This document shows positions 9,315 to 20,032 of a stretch of DNA of 64,000 nucleotides, piece by piece (the first letter of the stretch is position 1; every line of letters starts with the position of its first letter). Below the pieces are notes generated by a model. It saw only the letters and a list, made by a program, of their open reading frames with translations, searched no databases and was not told the origin of the DNA. This stretch comes from Globisporangium splendens (Eukaryota; Oomycota; Peronosporomycetes; Pythiales; Pythiaceae). The stretch spans positions 260,322-324,321 of the forward strand of contig VFIW01000014.1 of NCBI GenBank assembly GCA_006386115.1. The letters run 5' to 3'. A program made the translations under genes and the position numbers.

Positions 9315-10709
9315 ATGATCTACTACAGCAACCGGCAGCTCTGGCGGCTGCTCTGCCACGCGCACGGCTCGTCCCTGGCGCAGCGCTCGGTGCTCGCGCG
9401 GTCGCTGCTGCTGGCGCTGTTCGCGGCGACGCTGGCGGCTGTGCGCCACTTCGTGCTGCTGCCGCGCGGCATTTCCTTCCTGCGCGACGCGAGTCCGGTG
9501 CTGCAGCACGCCGTCGACATCGCCACGGGGCTTCTGGCGCTGCTGCTGGTGTTCCGATTGTACGCGGCGCACCAGCAGTGGCAGAAGGGCGTTGACAGCG
9601 TCAGCGCCGTCGGCGAAGCCGCGCGCACGCTGCTGTCGTCCGCGTGCTCGTTCGTGCACTTCTCCAAGCGCGACACGCTCGCTGCTGCCGCTGCAGGTGG
9701 CGAAGACGTGTCGTCGTCGCAGAAGGCGATCCGATCCAAATCCCAGTTCATCCGCGACCTCAAGCGGTACGTGCTCATCTACATCACGCTCGTGTTCCAC
9801 GACTGCCACGAGAGCGACGCGCCGCTCGAGCTGCGGCAGCTGCTGACTGAGAAGGAGGCACACGAGTTCCTCTCGACCGACGTGCAGAGTCTGGGGGAGA
9901 ATACGTGGAACCGCCAGCGCAACGTCGTGGGCTCGGCCAACAAGCTGCGCGCGGCGGTCGTGGAGCTCTGGCTGCGTCGCACCGTCAACCGCGCGCTGCA
10001 GAAGCAGTTTCTGTGCGCCGAGCAAGCCGTGGAGCTCAACCGGATCATCTCGACGTTCCCGCAGATGTACACGCGCGTGTTCAACCTCTCGACCGTGCCG
10101 ATCCCGTTCAACTACGCGCAGTACCTGCGCTTCGCCATCGTCGCGTACATGGTGCTGTTCTCGTTCGCGCACGTGCCCGCGGCCGAGTGGTACACGCCGC
10201 TCTGGGTGTTTCCGTGCGCCGTGCTGGTGTTCGCGCTCGACAACGTCGCGTCCGAGATCGAGTGTCCCTTCGGCAGCGACGCCAACGACATCGACCTGGA
10301 GGCGCGCATCCTGTGCATCCAAGACGAGCTCAAGGTGATCCTGCAGGCGCATTTCCACTCGATCGGGTACTCGGCCGAGTTCTTCGCGGCTGAGGACCGC
10401 ATGGCGTCGCTCTCGTCGCTGCTCTCGGTGGATGTGCCCAAGCGGAAGCGCTCGCGCGCGTCGTCCATCGCGACGTCGTACACGTCGTCTGTGGCGGGCT
10501 CGAGCAAGGACTCGGTGGTGGTGCAGCACCAGAAAGAGCAACGATCGCCATCAAGAGAGGAGCGCGCGTCGCCCGTTGGCATCCATCAGCAACAGCAGCA
10601 CATACTGCTCGCCATGCCCTCGGACATGGTCACGTCCTACGGCTCCTGCGACGCGAACGACGGCTTCATTAACGCTGCCAAGCACGAGCAAAAGCACATC
10701 GCCGTGTAA
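9315..10709 (+). CDS. Bestrophin-family anion channel
   Basis: A 464-residue protein; the frame continues upstream to 9174 but the ATG at 9315 follows an Inr-like site and gives the usual bestrophin N-terminus. There are hydrophobic segments at about residues 30-50 and 62-84 and again at 270-310. The diagnostic bestrophin stretch comes after the last pair: PIPFNYAQYLRF, then LDNVASEIECPFG and NDIDLE, where the acidic residues form the cytosolic calcium clasp in animal bestrophins. Members form pentameric chloride or bicarbonate channels in plasma or organelle membranes. The Ser- and Gln-rich C-terminal 90 residues are low in complexity and probably regulatory. There are no introns. Confidence 0.85.
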   Translation: MIYYSNRQLWRLLCHAHGSSLAQRSVLARSLLLALFAATLAAVRHFVLLPRGISFLRDASPVLQHAVDIATGLLALLLVFRLYAAHQQWQKGVDSVSAVGEAARTLLSSACSFVHFSKRDTLAAAAAGGEDVSSSQKAIRSKSQFIRDLKRYVLIYITLVFHDCHESDAPLELRQLLTEKEAHEFLSTDVQSLGENTWNRQRNVVGSANKLRAAVVELWLRRTVNRALQKQFLCAEQAVELNRIISTFPQMYTRVFNLSTVPIPFNYAQYLRFAIVAYMVLFSFAHVPAAEWYTPLWVFPCAVLVFALDNVASEIECPFGSDANDIDLEARILCIQDELKVILQAHFHSIGYSAEFFAAEDRMASLSSLLSVDVPKRKRSRASSIATSYTSSVAGSSKDSVVVQHQKEQRSPSREERASPVGIHQQQQHILLAMPSDMVTSYGSCDANDGFINAAKHEQKHIAV

Positions 10710-10822
10710 ATACGTCAGCATGCGACTTAGAAACACCATATAAAGCAAAAAACTCGACATTTGTCACGCACATGCTGCAAATGTGTTGATGCTATTCCTC
10801 TAAGTTGTGTGTGGGCTTTTTT

Positions 10823-13800
10823 CTAATAGTACGTGTTCTCCTCGAGCCATCCCTTTTCGCGGAAGATGCGGCCGGTCTTCTTGTCGACGTACGAGCGCGA
10901 CGTCTTGCGCAGAATGAACTTGCGCATCTCGTCGTAGCCGAAGATGAACAGCGAGAACGGCATGGCGCAGAACCAGTGGGTCAGGCGGATCGAGTCCGTG
11001 CGGAACACGTCCTGCAGGAGCCCGAGGTAGCAGAACGCCACGCCCACGATCGTCTCGAACACGATGCCCATATTGAGCACGCTGTTCTCCATGCCGTGGT
11101 CCACGATCGACAACAGCCGCGTGCGGCACACGAGCAGGTTAGCCCACTGCGAGATGATGATCGCTACAAAGTACGCCGTCTGCGTCACCGCCAGCGCCTT
11201 GGACTGCAGCATGCGCGACATGATGTTCGAGCGCGTCACGCCGCTTGCCTCATCCACCGACGTGAAGCCCGCGCGGTAGTCCAGCAAGCACGCGTCGCCC
11301 GTGCACACAGGCGCGCCATTCACCGTCGTCACAGTCACGCCCTCGCCGCTGCGGTACACGGCACCAGACATCGTGAACGTCGACGTGGTCGAGATCGTTC
11401 CGTTCGCATCCATGGCATTCACCGCGAGGTCTTCAAACACGTCCTTCGCCGCGCCAGGAGCCTTCACGCTGCCCTTCGTGTTGCTCGCGTCCGTGATGCC
11501 AAACACTCCCAGTGGCTGGTAGCTCATGAACACGTCCTCGATCAACTTCGAATCAAAACCCTCGGCGTCCGAGTCCGAGACGTCCCAGTGCATCCAGTTC
11601 TTATTGAAAAAGTGCGAGCGACGCGCGCGCATCGGGAAGTACGGACGGTAGCCCGCGAGCCACGCCGCTTGCATCGACTGCAGCGTCGGGACCTCCTGAT
11701 CCGCCGTGTAGCCCTTGTAGGTCGCAATGTTCAAGCGATGATAGCCCTCGGGCTTGTGGTTGCTGCCCTTGAAGTTCGCGAGCGCGTACTGGCAGTCCTT
11801 CACTTTTCCGTCGTGGTTGGGCGTCCAGAAGATGCGCGCGTCGTAGATCGAGCCGCCAGCGGGGATCGTGGCATTGTAGTCACTCTCACACACAGGCGTC
11901 TCGCTCGCGCCGAGCGACGTCCAGACGCCAGCGTCGTTCACATGGCGGCCACCAGGCGTGCAGAACTCACCGCCAGTCGTCTTGCACCACATCACTTGAC
12001 GCCCGAAGCTCGTGCCCATGCCGAGTCCAGGGAGAACACGCGGCGGGTACCCAAAGTCGTTCATCACGACAAAGTACGTGAACATGCCCGCGGCGGCTTC
12101 AATGATACCGATCTGAAGGTACGAGAACGAAATTAGCTTCTTCGTCACCAAGCGATCTACAGCCGCATTACGGGGCGCACGCGCCATGATGTCGCTTTCG
12201 GCGCCTTCGTACGCCATCGAAATCGCTGGCACCATATCGGTACCGAGACAAATCGCGAGCATCAGCACGGTGGTCAATGGGAGCGGGATGCGGATGACAA
12301 TGTTGAGCAAAAACGGAATCAGTTCGGGAATGTTGGCCGCCAACGCGTACGCGATCGACTTTTTCAGGTTGTCAAAGATGATGCGTCCTTCTTCGACGCC
12401 GCTCACGATCGACGCAAAGTTGTCGTCCAAGAGAATCATATCGGCAGCTTCCTTCGAGACCTCCGAGCCCATGATGCCCATGGCAACACCGATGTCAGCC
12501 TTCTTGAGCGCTGGCGAATCGTTCACGCCATCGCCAGTCACGGCCACGATTTCATTACGACGCTGGCAGTTCTCGACGATAATGAGCTTCTGCTGCGGCG
12601 AGGTACGTGCAAACACAATCTGCGAGTGGTCCAAGATGCGGTCCCATTCTTCCACTGGGGTGTCGACGCTGATGTCCCAGCCAGGTACGACAATCGCAGG
12701 CGCAGTCTCCGGGTCTTCCCAGCCAGCGCTGCCACGAACGAGGCCACGGCTCGCGTTGCCTTCTTCGATGTCTTCCTTCGTTGGTCCCCACAAGATGCCG
12801 ACCTTGTGGGCAATGGCCTTCGCAGTCACAGGGTGGTCGCCCGTGACCATGATCACGCGGATGCCCGCAGTCTTACACTTTTCCACGGCGCCAGGCACTT
12901 CGGCACGAGGCGGATCAATGAGCGCCATCAAACCAATAAAGCAGAGCCCTTCCTGTACGTTCGGATGTGGCTTTGGTACCGCCGTGAAGTCGACGTCCTT
13001 CTCGCCGAGCGGGAAGTTCGGGATGTCCGTGTTGAACTTGTAGTCCGAAGGGTACTTGGTTGGATCCAGCACTTTCTCCGCGAAGCCGAGCACGCGCATG
13101 CCGCGCTTCGACAGTTCCAGCTGCAGCTTCTCGATTTCCACCAACTTGTCCGCCGTGAGCTCGACTTCTTCGCCGTTCAACAGGATCGTGTGGCAGCGCG
13201 AGATGATGCGTTCAGGCGCACCCTTCATCACCAACAGCATCGGAGCGCTGTCGTCATTGTTCTGCTTGTGGATCGAAACCTGGAACTTGTTCTTCGAGTT
13301 GAACGGGATCTCCTTGATCTTGGAGTTCTCGTTGCGGTACTCGACGACGTCCTTCTTGTCTTGGCAGAACTTGATCATCGCAGATTCCGACGCATCACCA
13401 ATCGTCTCCCAGTTCATCTTGCCGTCCTCGGTCTTCACAGGCAACGGCACACCGCGCGTTACCGTCAAGTTGTGGCCAGAACCACGCACGATCTTTTCGT
13501 ACTTCGATTCTTCGTCAAACACGGCGTTGTTACAGAGCGTGGCGCAGCGCTGCAAGTGCTGGAACGACACGTCTTGCATGTTGTAGTTGCCAACGGGTGT
13601 GATCGAGCACTCGGCATCCCAGATCTTGTTGTCGTACACAACGTTCGCGACCGTCATCACGTTCTGCGTCAGCGTACCGGTCTTGTCCGAGCAAATGCAC
13701 GTCGTGGATCCAAGCGTTTCGACACCCTGCAGGTTCTTCACAAGCATGTTCTTGCCTGCCATACGCTTCGCCGCGAGACTCAGACACACCGTCACGGTCG

Positions 13801-14941
13801 CGAGCAGTCCCTCCGGCACATTCGCGACGATGACACCAATCATAAACACCAGGTTCGACACGAAGTCCGTGCCGATGAGGAAGCCGACGACAAAGAAGAA
13901 GATACCGATGATCGTCGCCACGAGCGCGATGACGTGCACAAAGTGGTCGATCTCCTTCGCGATCGGCGTCTGGTCGACAGCGGTCGACGTCGCGAGGCGA
14001 GCGATGCGGCCCATGACGGTCTTGTCACCAATGTTCACGACAATGCCCTTGCCGCTACCCTGCGGGACGAACGTGCCGAAGAAACACAGGTTCTTGGTCT
14101 CCAATGGGTTCTCATCCGTGCATTCTGGAATGCGCTTCAGCGGTTCTGGTTCGCCCGTGAGCGACGAGTTGTCGACCGTGAGATCGTCCGAGCACTCGAT
14201 GATGCGGATATCCGCTGGCACTTTGTCACCACCCTTGAGCACGACGAGATCACCGCGCACCAAGAGCGACGCGTCGATCTTCTGCGACTTGCCTTCGCGG
14301 ATGACCGTGATCATCGTCGGCATCATGTTCTTGAACGATTCCATCAGGTTACTCGAGTTGTAGTTTTGCACATACGAGAAGGTACCGGTGATCAGCACGA
14401 CAAGCGCCAAGATGATACCCAAGTACAAGTTGTCCACCGAGTACTGGATCGCATAACTCACAAAGCACATGAGCGATCCAGCCCAGAGCAACAAACAGAA
14501 GAAGCCCGTCAGTTCGCGCCAGTACTTGAGCCATTCGGGCACCTTCTTTGGCGGCGTAAGCTGGTTCAGTCCCTCGGTCTCACGACGCATGTCGATGTTG
14601 TCGGCGTTCATGCCGTGCACGACGTCCGTGAGCAGCTCGGCCGCGAGCTCCGTGATGCCCATCTTGTGCTCCGTCATCACGAGTTCGCGCTTCGCGTCTT
14701 CGTTGGCGTCAGCTCCTGAGGTTCCTGTCTCGGCCGTGGGCTTGGGCTTGGACCGGCGCTGCTTGCGGCTCTCGATGCGCTGACGCATCTCCTCCGTGGC
14801 CGCGATGATCTCGGCGGACGAGCGCACCGACGAGCGGCGCGAAGCCTCGCGCGGACGCAGCGCCGCACTGGGCGGCAAGTTGGCCACGGTCTCGTCGTCC
14901 ATGCGCACGAACGCGTGCTTGGGCGTGCCTGGGCCGTCCAT
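10823..14941 (-). CDS. Na,K-ATPase-type P-type ATPase (class IIC) alpha subunit with a very long M7-M8 loop
   Basis: A 1,372-residue protein starting at the ATG at 14941, 46-59 bases downstream of an Inr. It has every P-type hallmark: TGEPEP, the M4 signature NVPEGLLATVT, the phosphorylated aspartate in DKTGTLT (about residue 418) and GDGVNDSPALKKADIG. Similarity to animal Na,K- and H,K-ATPase alpha chains is close throughout, and the chain ends in the ENTYY form of their conserved C-terminal tyrosine pair. It should export sodium (or H+) in exchange for potassium at the plasma membrane. The odd part is about 290 residues between M7 (FTYFVVMNDFGY) and M8 (QTAYFVAIIISQW), where animal enzymes have about 40. 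This loop is extracellular and in animals binds the beta subunit. The N-terminal 90 residues are basic and low in complexity. Confidence 0.95.
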   Translation of the reverse strand: MDGPGTPKHAFVRMDDETVANLPPSAALRPREASRRSSVRSSAEIIAATEEMRQRIESRKQRRSKPKPTAETGTSGADANEDAKRELVMTEHKMGITELAAELLTDVVHGMNADNIDMRRETEGLNQLTPPKKVPEWLKYWRELTGFFCLLLWAGSLMCFVSYAIQYSVDNLYLGIILALVVLITGTFSYVQNYNSSNLMESFKNMMPTMITVIREGKSQKIDASLLVRGDLVVLKGGDKVPADIRIIECSDDLTVDNSSLTGEPEPLKRIPECTDENPLETKNLCFFGTFVPQGSGKGIVVNIGDKTVMGRIARLATSTAVDQTPIAKEIDHFVHVIALVATIIGIFFFVVGFLIGTDFVSNLVFMIGVIVANVPEGLLATVTVCLSLAAKRMAGKNMLVKNLQGVETLGSTTCICSDKTGTLTQNVMTVANVVYDNKIWDAECSITPVGNYNMQDVSFQHLQRCATLCNNAVFDEESKYEKIVRGSGHNLTVTRGVPLPVKTEDGKMNWETIGDASESAMIKFCQDKKDVVEYRNENSKIKEIPFNSKNKFQVSIHKQNNDDSAPMLLVMKGAPERIISRCHTILLNGEEVELTADKLVEIEKLQLELSKRGMRVLGFAEKVLDPTKYPSDYKFNTDIPNFPLGEKDVDFTAVPKPHPNVQEGLCFIGLMALIDPPRAEVPGAVEKCKTAGIRVIMVTGDHPVTAKAIAHKVGILWGPTKEDIEEGNASRGLVRGSAGWEDPETAPAIVVPGWDISVDTPVEEWDRILDHSQIVFARTSPQQKLIIVENCQRRNEIVAVTGDGVNDSPALKKADIGVAMGIMGSEVSKEAADMILLDDNFASIVSGVEEGRIIFDNLKKSIAYALAANIPELIPFLLNIVIRIPLPLTTVLMLAICLGTDMVPAISMAYEGAESDIMARAPRNAAVDRLVTKKLISFSYLQIGIIEAAAGMFTYFVVMNDFGYPPRVLPGLGMGTSFGRQVMWCKTTGGEFCTPGGRHVNDAGVWTSLGASETPVCESDYNATIPAGGSIYDARIFWTPNHDGKVKDCQYALANFKGSNHKPEGYHRLNIATYKGYTADQEVPTLQSMQAAWLAGYRPYFPMRARRSHFFNKNWMHWDVSDSDAEGFDSKLIEDVFMSYQPLGVFGITDASNTKGSVKAPGAAKDVFEDLAVNAMDANGTISTTSTFTMSGAVYRSGEGVTVTTVNGAPVCTGDACLLDYRAGFTSVDEASGVTRSNIMSRMLQSKALAVTQTAYFVAIIISQWANLLVCRTRLLSIVDHGMENSVLNMGIVFETIVGVAFCYLGLLQDVFRTDSIRLTHWFCAMPFSLFIFGYDEMRKFILRKTSRSYVDKKTGRIFREKGWLEENTYY

Positions 14942-14986
14942 CTTCTGTCGATCTCTCGAGAAAGGTCTTCTTGCTGGTTGGCGCCC

Positions 14987-15000
14987 CAAATGGAAAGTGA
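14987..15000 (-). promoter_or_regulatory. Inr-type core promoter of the Na,K-ATPase gene
   Basis: On the minus strand this reads TCACTTTCCATTTG, 12 of 14 to the oomycete initiator TCATTYYNCAWTTT. It lies 46-59 bases upstream of the ATG at 14941. Confidence 0.6.
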
Positions 15001-16526
15001 ACGCGTGCAGGTGAGTGGCGGCGCGGTGCGCAACTTAAGGAGAAGGTGGCGATCTAACGACGAGGAGCTGCAAAAGAGAGTGATGTGGGTGTTTCGTCCG
15101 GATAAAGAAGGGCATGGTTTTGGGGATGCAGCAACTGGGAAAGGGGCGGTGGATTTTCGTCATACAGTACCGCATCAGGTGTATGGCGCCAGGTGGCTTG
15201 TATACTCGAGTGGCATGTGTATACTCAGCCGGATTACAGATGGTCAAGATATGTCGAGTCAGAAAAAGAACATCAGTGTGGCCCCGTCCCAAAGTATACA
15301 GCGTATACTTGTCAATTCCTGTGAACCAGGTGTCGAAAGAGCACAATGCTCCATACACATGCACAGACAAAAAAGAGAGCACTCACTCATTTTACCCACT
15401 AAAAACAGGCGCTCTGGTTATCCGGAGTATACGCATGTGTGTCCATGTGGTTGCCAGCTCGTTTTATGTTTAGTACGCCGATCTGTGCAGAGAGCGTGCA
15501 GTGTGCACTTTGAGTGGAGTGCAGCTTCTGTGCGAACGGATAACTTTCGCACACGAGGTTTTTCGCAGAGAGTCGACCGTCTCTTTCCCTTCGTGTGCAG
15601 TATAAGTTCGAGGTTTTTTGGAAACGATTAGTCGAAAGTACAGTACAAGTTCGAGGTTTTTTTGAAAGCGGATTAGTCGAAACTTGAGTTCGAGTCCTGT
15701 CTGTCCTGTTGAACCCGATAGATCACTGCTGTCTGGTTTATCACCTATTTTCAGGTCATATTGTGCGTGTGCATGTGGATTTTTGTCGCCAACAGAGTGT
15801 GTTCTGCTGTCTGGAGCTGTGCGTCCTTTGTCGTCTCTCCCTACTGCCGTTTACCAACGGCGGGAAAGGAAGGAGGCAAAGTGAGCTCTTGCGAGTATCA
15901 GTGTCACAATACCGGTATGAATATTCGGCAGCAGAGCACGCAGACCCTTGAGTACCGTTACCTATCGATACACTCGGAAAAAGAAACTGTTTAACGCCAA
16001 GTCCTCACAGCCACGAGCAGCAGTTTGTTGGTTTCACATTTGAACCGCAGCAGAAAAACCTGAATAATCAAAACCGTCTTGGAGTTTCTATAATGTTTTG
16101 TTCCGGTTTTTATTTGAGCCAAGTCTCGAAAAAAATGGCATTTGTCAATAACCACTGTAGAAAAAGCAGACAGATAAAAACCCTTGTCAGCAGTATAAGG
16201 TTTTATACAGTTTTTTGTCTCTCCACCTCCGAACTTTAATCCATCTTTGATGAGTGTGTGAAGATCCTGTGCGGATTCTGCGTCAACATCAAACAATTGA
16301 ACCACCCACAACAATGGGCTTCCACGCGTGCAGGTGCAAACTCTCCTGGAAGACGAGCCCAGTGTCGTCCATTGAGCTCATGAGTCTTCCATGTGCGTGT
16401 GCCTGCAACAATCGAATGTCAGTATGCTGCAACCAGATGTATGCAAAAATGGACTCGACGGTTGCTGGCAAAATAGTTAGATACGATCACAAGGAGGTGG
16501 CTACATGATGATACGTTTTCATAGTG
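15001..16526. other. Intergenic region, about 1.5 kb
   Basis: It lies between the 5' end of the ATPase gene and the 3' end of the next minus-strand gene. I find no supported gene. The only structure is a local tandem duplication at 15604-15682. Confidence 0.6.
15604..15682. repeat. Imperfect direct repeat, two copies of about 35 bases
   Basis: The copies at 15604-15637 and 15647-15682 both start AAGTTCGAGGTTTTTT and end GATTAGTCGAA, with small differences between. It is a simple local duplication with no evident function. Confidence 0.7.
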
Positions 16527-18776
16527 TTAGTGCTTGCTGCTGGACGACTGGTGGCATTGCTGCTGCTGGTCGTCGATGTCGTCGGGGAGCGCGAACGTGT
16601 AGTTGGCGCCGTCGTCCATGGAGAGCTCCGTGAAGCTCGGCCGCGAGTACGGGTCGTACGACAGCGAGTCTGGCCGGATGTGCTCGACGGGCGACGGCGC
16701 AGCCTTGACGTACATGAACGAGCCCGACGCGTCCGACACGTTCGACTCGCGCGAGTGCGTCCGCAGCTCACCCTCGGGCGAGTCTATTGTGTGCGACCGG
16801 AAGCCGAATACCGCGACCTTGGACGCCGTCGATCTTCGTCTCTGAGCCATGCGGCGGCGGATCCACACAGTAGCAAAGAAGACGAGCAGGACGGCGCCGA
16901 CCACGCCAGCGACCACGCCAAGAATCGTGCCCGTCGTCGACGATCCCCCGCTGGAAGTGACGCTCACGGGCGCAACCACTTGGATCCTCCCGAATGCAGC
17001 ACCATCAAAACGACGATCGACATCCCCATTCGGCATCACCGCGTGTGCAAAGAGCGTGTAGTTTCCTGCTGCAGGGAACGAAATGTTTGCTGAGAAGCTC
17101 GCGGTGCCGTCAGCTGAAAAATTTGTCGCATTGGCCGCGTACGCAAGCGCTTTCGTCGATGTAAATGGCGTGCAGACCGCCGTCGTGTTTGAGCAATAGT
17201 AAATCGCGGATTGTGCCAAGTTTACGTTGGCGCCTGTGGCTGAGTCGTACACTGTTGTGAGATTCACGTCGCTGAACACGGTTTCTGAGTACGATCCTCG
17301 CTCTTTGACTTGCCAGCCAACGGTGACGGCCTCGGATAAGCTCGTTGACGCAGCGGAGAGTGACATCTCCACAGAGTATGGACAGTCGCGGTTCTTCGCC
17401 ATGGCGATCACACTGCTGGTAGCAACAAAAGACGAGGTATCGTTTGCTTCCCCCACGACCTCATAACAATAGAACGACTGGCCGTTCATCACGTACGCCT
17501 CGCTACTGACCTGGGCTCCTGCATTTTCCGCCGTGACGACAACCTGGAAGTACGTCGTGAAATCAAACCTGCGGGTATTTGGTCCCGCCATGACGATGTG
17601 CGCAAAGGCATTGTACGTTCCTGTCGACGGGAGCGTCACGTTACTCAAACTAAAGCTGGCCACGTTGTTGGTGAAGTTGCCGAAAAGAACGCTCGCTCCT
17701 GTGGACCCCAGAATCCCCCCATCGCTGCTGCTGTATTCATCGCACTGTGTGCCTTGCATACACACGCTGACCGTGGAGCTCACGATCTCATAGTACTTGC
17801 CGTCGCTATTCACATCCACTACTGTCAACGGTGTCGGCAGTCGAATCTCCTTGGTCGTATCTCGAGTCAACGTGGCTGTCCAGTTGATAGCCATGGGTGT
17901 ATTTGGCTGCGTCACGTCGGGGCTTTGAACGACCACTTGAAGCTCGCAGCTGTCACTCTCGACGATGCTCTCCGACGCCAACAGCGTCGTCGCCAACGCG
18001 CTCTGCGAGCTTTTCCTGCAGTACGTCGTGTGCTTATCATAGTCCCTACACAACAAACAAGAGCATACTGAGTCCACCTGTCATCTACCTCCACAAAGCT
18101 ATTGCATGTCTAAAGCAACGCACACGTTCTTTTTCTTGTTGGTTGCCACGGCGAGGTCGCTGAAGACGGTGTAGTAGTACGAGACCGTCAGGTTTTCGGC
18201 GTCCACGACGCGCATCTGCGCTGCGACGACGTACGAGCCTTCCGTGGGGATGCTGAGCTCGTTCGCGGACTGGAAGAGCACCGAGCCGCCCGTGGTGGAA
18301 AAGTTGCCAGACTGGGACGCGGAGCGATACAGCGGCGCCACAGTCGGGTTGCACTGGTCGCGTGCCGAGCACACACGCGCGTACGTCTCAGCGATCTGCA
18401 CGGTCTCGCCGATGTGGTCCGTGCTGAGTGTGACCGTCCCCGTCGGCGGGACCTTCATCCCGAGCGAGTTCACGGCAGTCGCCGTGCTTGAGAGCCGCAC
18501 GGTCCAGAACACCGGGATCGTCTCGTTCGGGAGCATCCGCGACGACACGAGCGGGAACTCGATGCTCACTGCGCACGCGTCTTCGCCTGTGTACGTCGCC
18601 ACCACCGCGGATCCGCTGGCGCCGTTCTCCACTTTCCAGCATCGCACCTGATCAATCGATCCGTCGTCTTCGGTCGCCGAGCCGGCCATTCGCGTCGCGC
18701 TCACTGTCGCGAGACTGAGGACGACACCGAGCAGCACCTGTGAGATGAAGCGCATCCGTCGCCTGAGCCGCGTCAT
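16527..18776 (-). CDS. Single-pass surface protein with three related ectodomain repeats (paralogue A)
   Basis: Exons 18776-18124 and 18045-16527; the 78-base intron has donor GTGCGT and acceptor TGTAG and keeps frame in phase 2, giving 723 residues. The N-terminus is basic then hydrophobic (FISQVLLGVVLSLATVSA), a clear signal peptide. Three ectodomain units follow, each starting near a WCY- or TYC-like cysteine and containing paired cysteines and a GxYxxFAH- or GSYVVAA-type strand, which suggests beta-sandwich folds. A TM segment (about residues 590-612) and a roughly 110-residue tail with YDPYSRPSF follow. I do not recognise the family. It is paralogous to the gene at 20033-21800, which shares the intron position, the repeat pattern and the tail motif. 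An Inr-like site lies at 18797-18808. Confidence 0.8.
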
Positions 18777-20032
18777 CGCGGAACAATACAAAGCGCAATT
18801 GCGAGAAGCAAGCAACCGCATCGTTAATCGCTCCTCGGTCGCGCACACACACACGCACGCACACACAGGGCAAAACGGCCACGGGTATACTCAATGCAAG
18901 TGATTTCCAAAAAAAGAAGGGGGGAGGAGACGAGACCCACTCTCTTCCCCTTCAACCCCGATGTTAGTGACTTGGTCTGTATCCTCAGGTAGTTTGGATG
19001 GGTTCCGCACTGGATTTATCTTTCTTTTTGTATGATTTCTGTTCAAGAGTTCTAATCCGCGATTGTCGTTAAAATGGTAGGATGGGAACATGTGGGCTCA
19101 GTCGAGTCCACCTCCGAGAAAGTTCAAGACGCAGAATGGAACCTGCTGGGTGCATTTGTATGAGAAATTGTATACTGGCGGTCATGGCTGTGATTACTAC
19201 CGCGTGCATGCAATACGGCGTGCTCGCAGAGCCTTTACCCCGTCCTACGTGGCATCCGTCACATATGTGGGCGATCACGAGATCGGATCGGCCGCATGCC
19301 CACTGTGCGTTTTCCTCCTGATCTGTAGCACTGTGGATGGGTAAACTCATATTTGCTCAAATCATTCCATTGATGGATCGTGTGGCTGGCGTAATGGGAC
19401 ACTCTCCGTGTCTATGACCCGCCAAATGCGTGTCATATCCTTCACTCGGTTTGCTGCGAGTGCCAGGTTCCAGGAAAGCAAAAAATACTCGAGGGAGAAA
19501 GTCAAATGCGTAAGTTACGTGTAATATTTCCACCCGTTTTTTCTTTTCTCGATAGGGTAGGGGACTCTGCCAAATCAAGTGAAGCACAATTTTAGTTTTA
19601 TTAAATGGTGCAATTGAAATGAATGCATGATAACACGGTATGTACACAACCACAACTCCTATGTTGCTGCTACTGCACTACCTTCTTTTGCCATTTTTCG
19701 CTCTTCTCTTTTCTTGACGAACTGTGGAATCAGTGGTCATGCGAGGGGGTACAATTCCCAAACTGGCGCTCTGAGCGGATCCACCAGTGTATGCGGTGCG
19801 TCTGTCGTGCGTCTGCCAGCCCATCGCCCCAGTCAACTCGGCACAGCAACGCAATGCAAATATTCCCCCACTTGCCCCGCGGCCAAGTACATAGAGTCGA
19901 AGAGCTACGTCCGCTAGTCGTCGCTCTTGACGTCGCGCCATGTACGTTTCCTGACTGCCTGTCTGTATATGGGCATTTGCATATGTGGGTCTTGAATGAC
20001 CACTTCTCTGTATGCTTCGTTATATGTTGCAG
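18777..20032. other. Divergent intergenic region between the paralogous surface-protein genes
   Basis: It holds the promoters of both genes. The first exon of the right-hand gene should lie here but I could not place it. A 53-codon frame at 19160-19321 begins with a signal-peptide-like stretch (MRNCILAVMAVITTAC), and a shorter one at 19661 begins MLLLLHYLLLPFFALLFS; neither joins in frame at a normal intron length. A strong donor (GTACGT) at 19941 pairs with the acceptor at 20032. Confidence 0.5.
18797..18808 (-). promoter_or_regulatory. Inr-like site
   Basis: The minus strand reads CTTCTCGCAATT, 10 of 12 to CATTYYNCAWTT, and lies 21-32 bases before the ATG at 18776. It favours that start over the in-frame ATG at 18821. 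Confidence 0.4.

Noticed and set aside
9204..10541. Minus-strand 445-codon frame opposite bestrophin
   Set aside because: Arg-rich shadow frame with no domain; bestrophin motifs are on the plus strand.
10805..12136. Plus-strand 443-codon frame
   Set aside because: Another antisense shadow of the ATPase gene.
12626..14719. Plus-strand 697-codon frame opposite the ATPase
   Set aside because: Antisense shadow of the GC-rich Na,K-ATPase gene; Arg/His/Val-rich with no domain.
19160..19321. 53-codon frame with a signal-peptide-like start, considered as exon 1 of paralogue B
   Set aside because: Reaching the acceptor at 20032 would need an intron of about 750 bases or more, far longer than any other here, and its best donor (GTGCGT) has the wrong phase.
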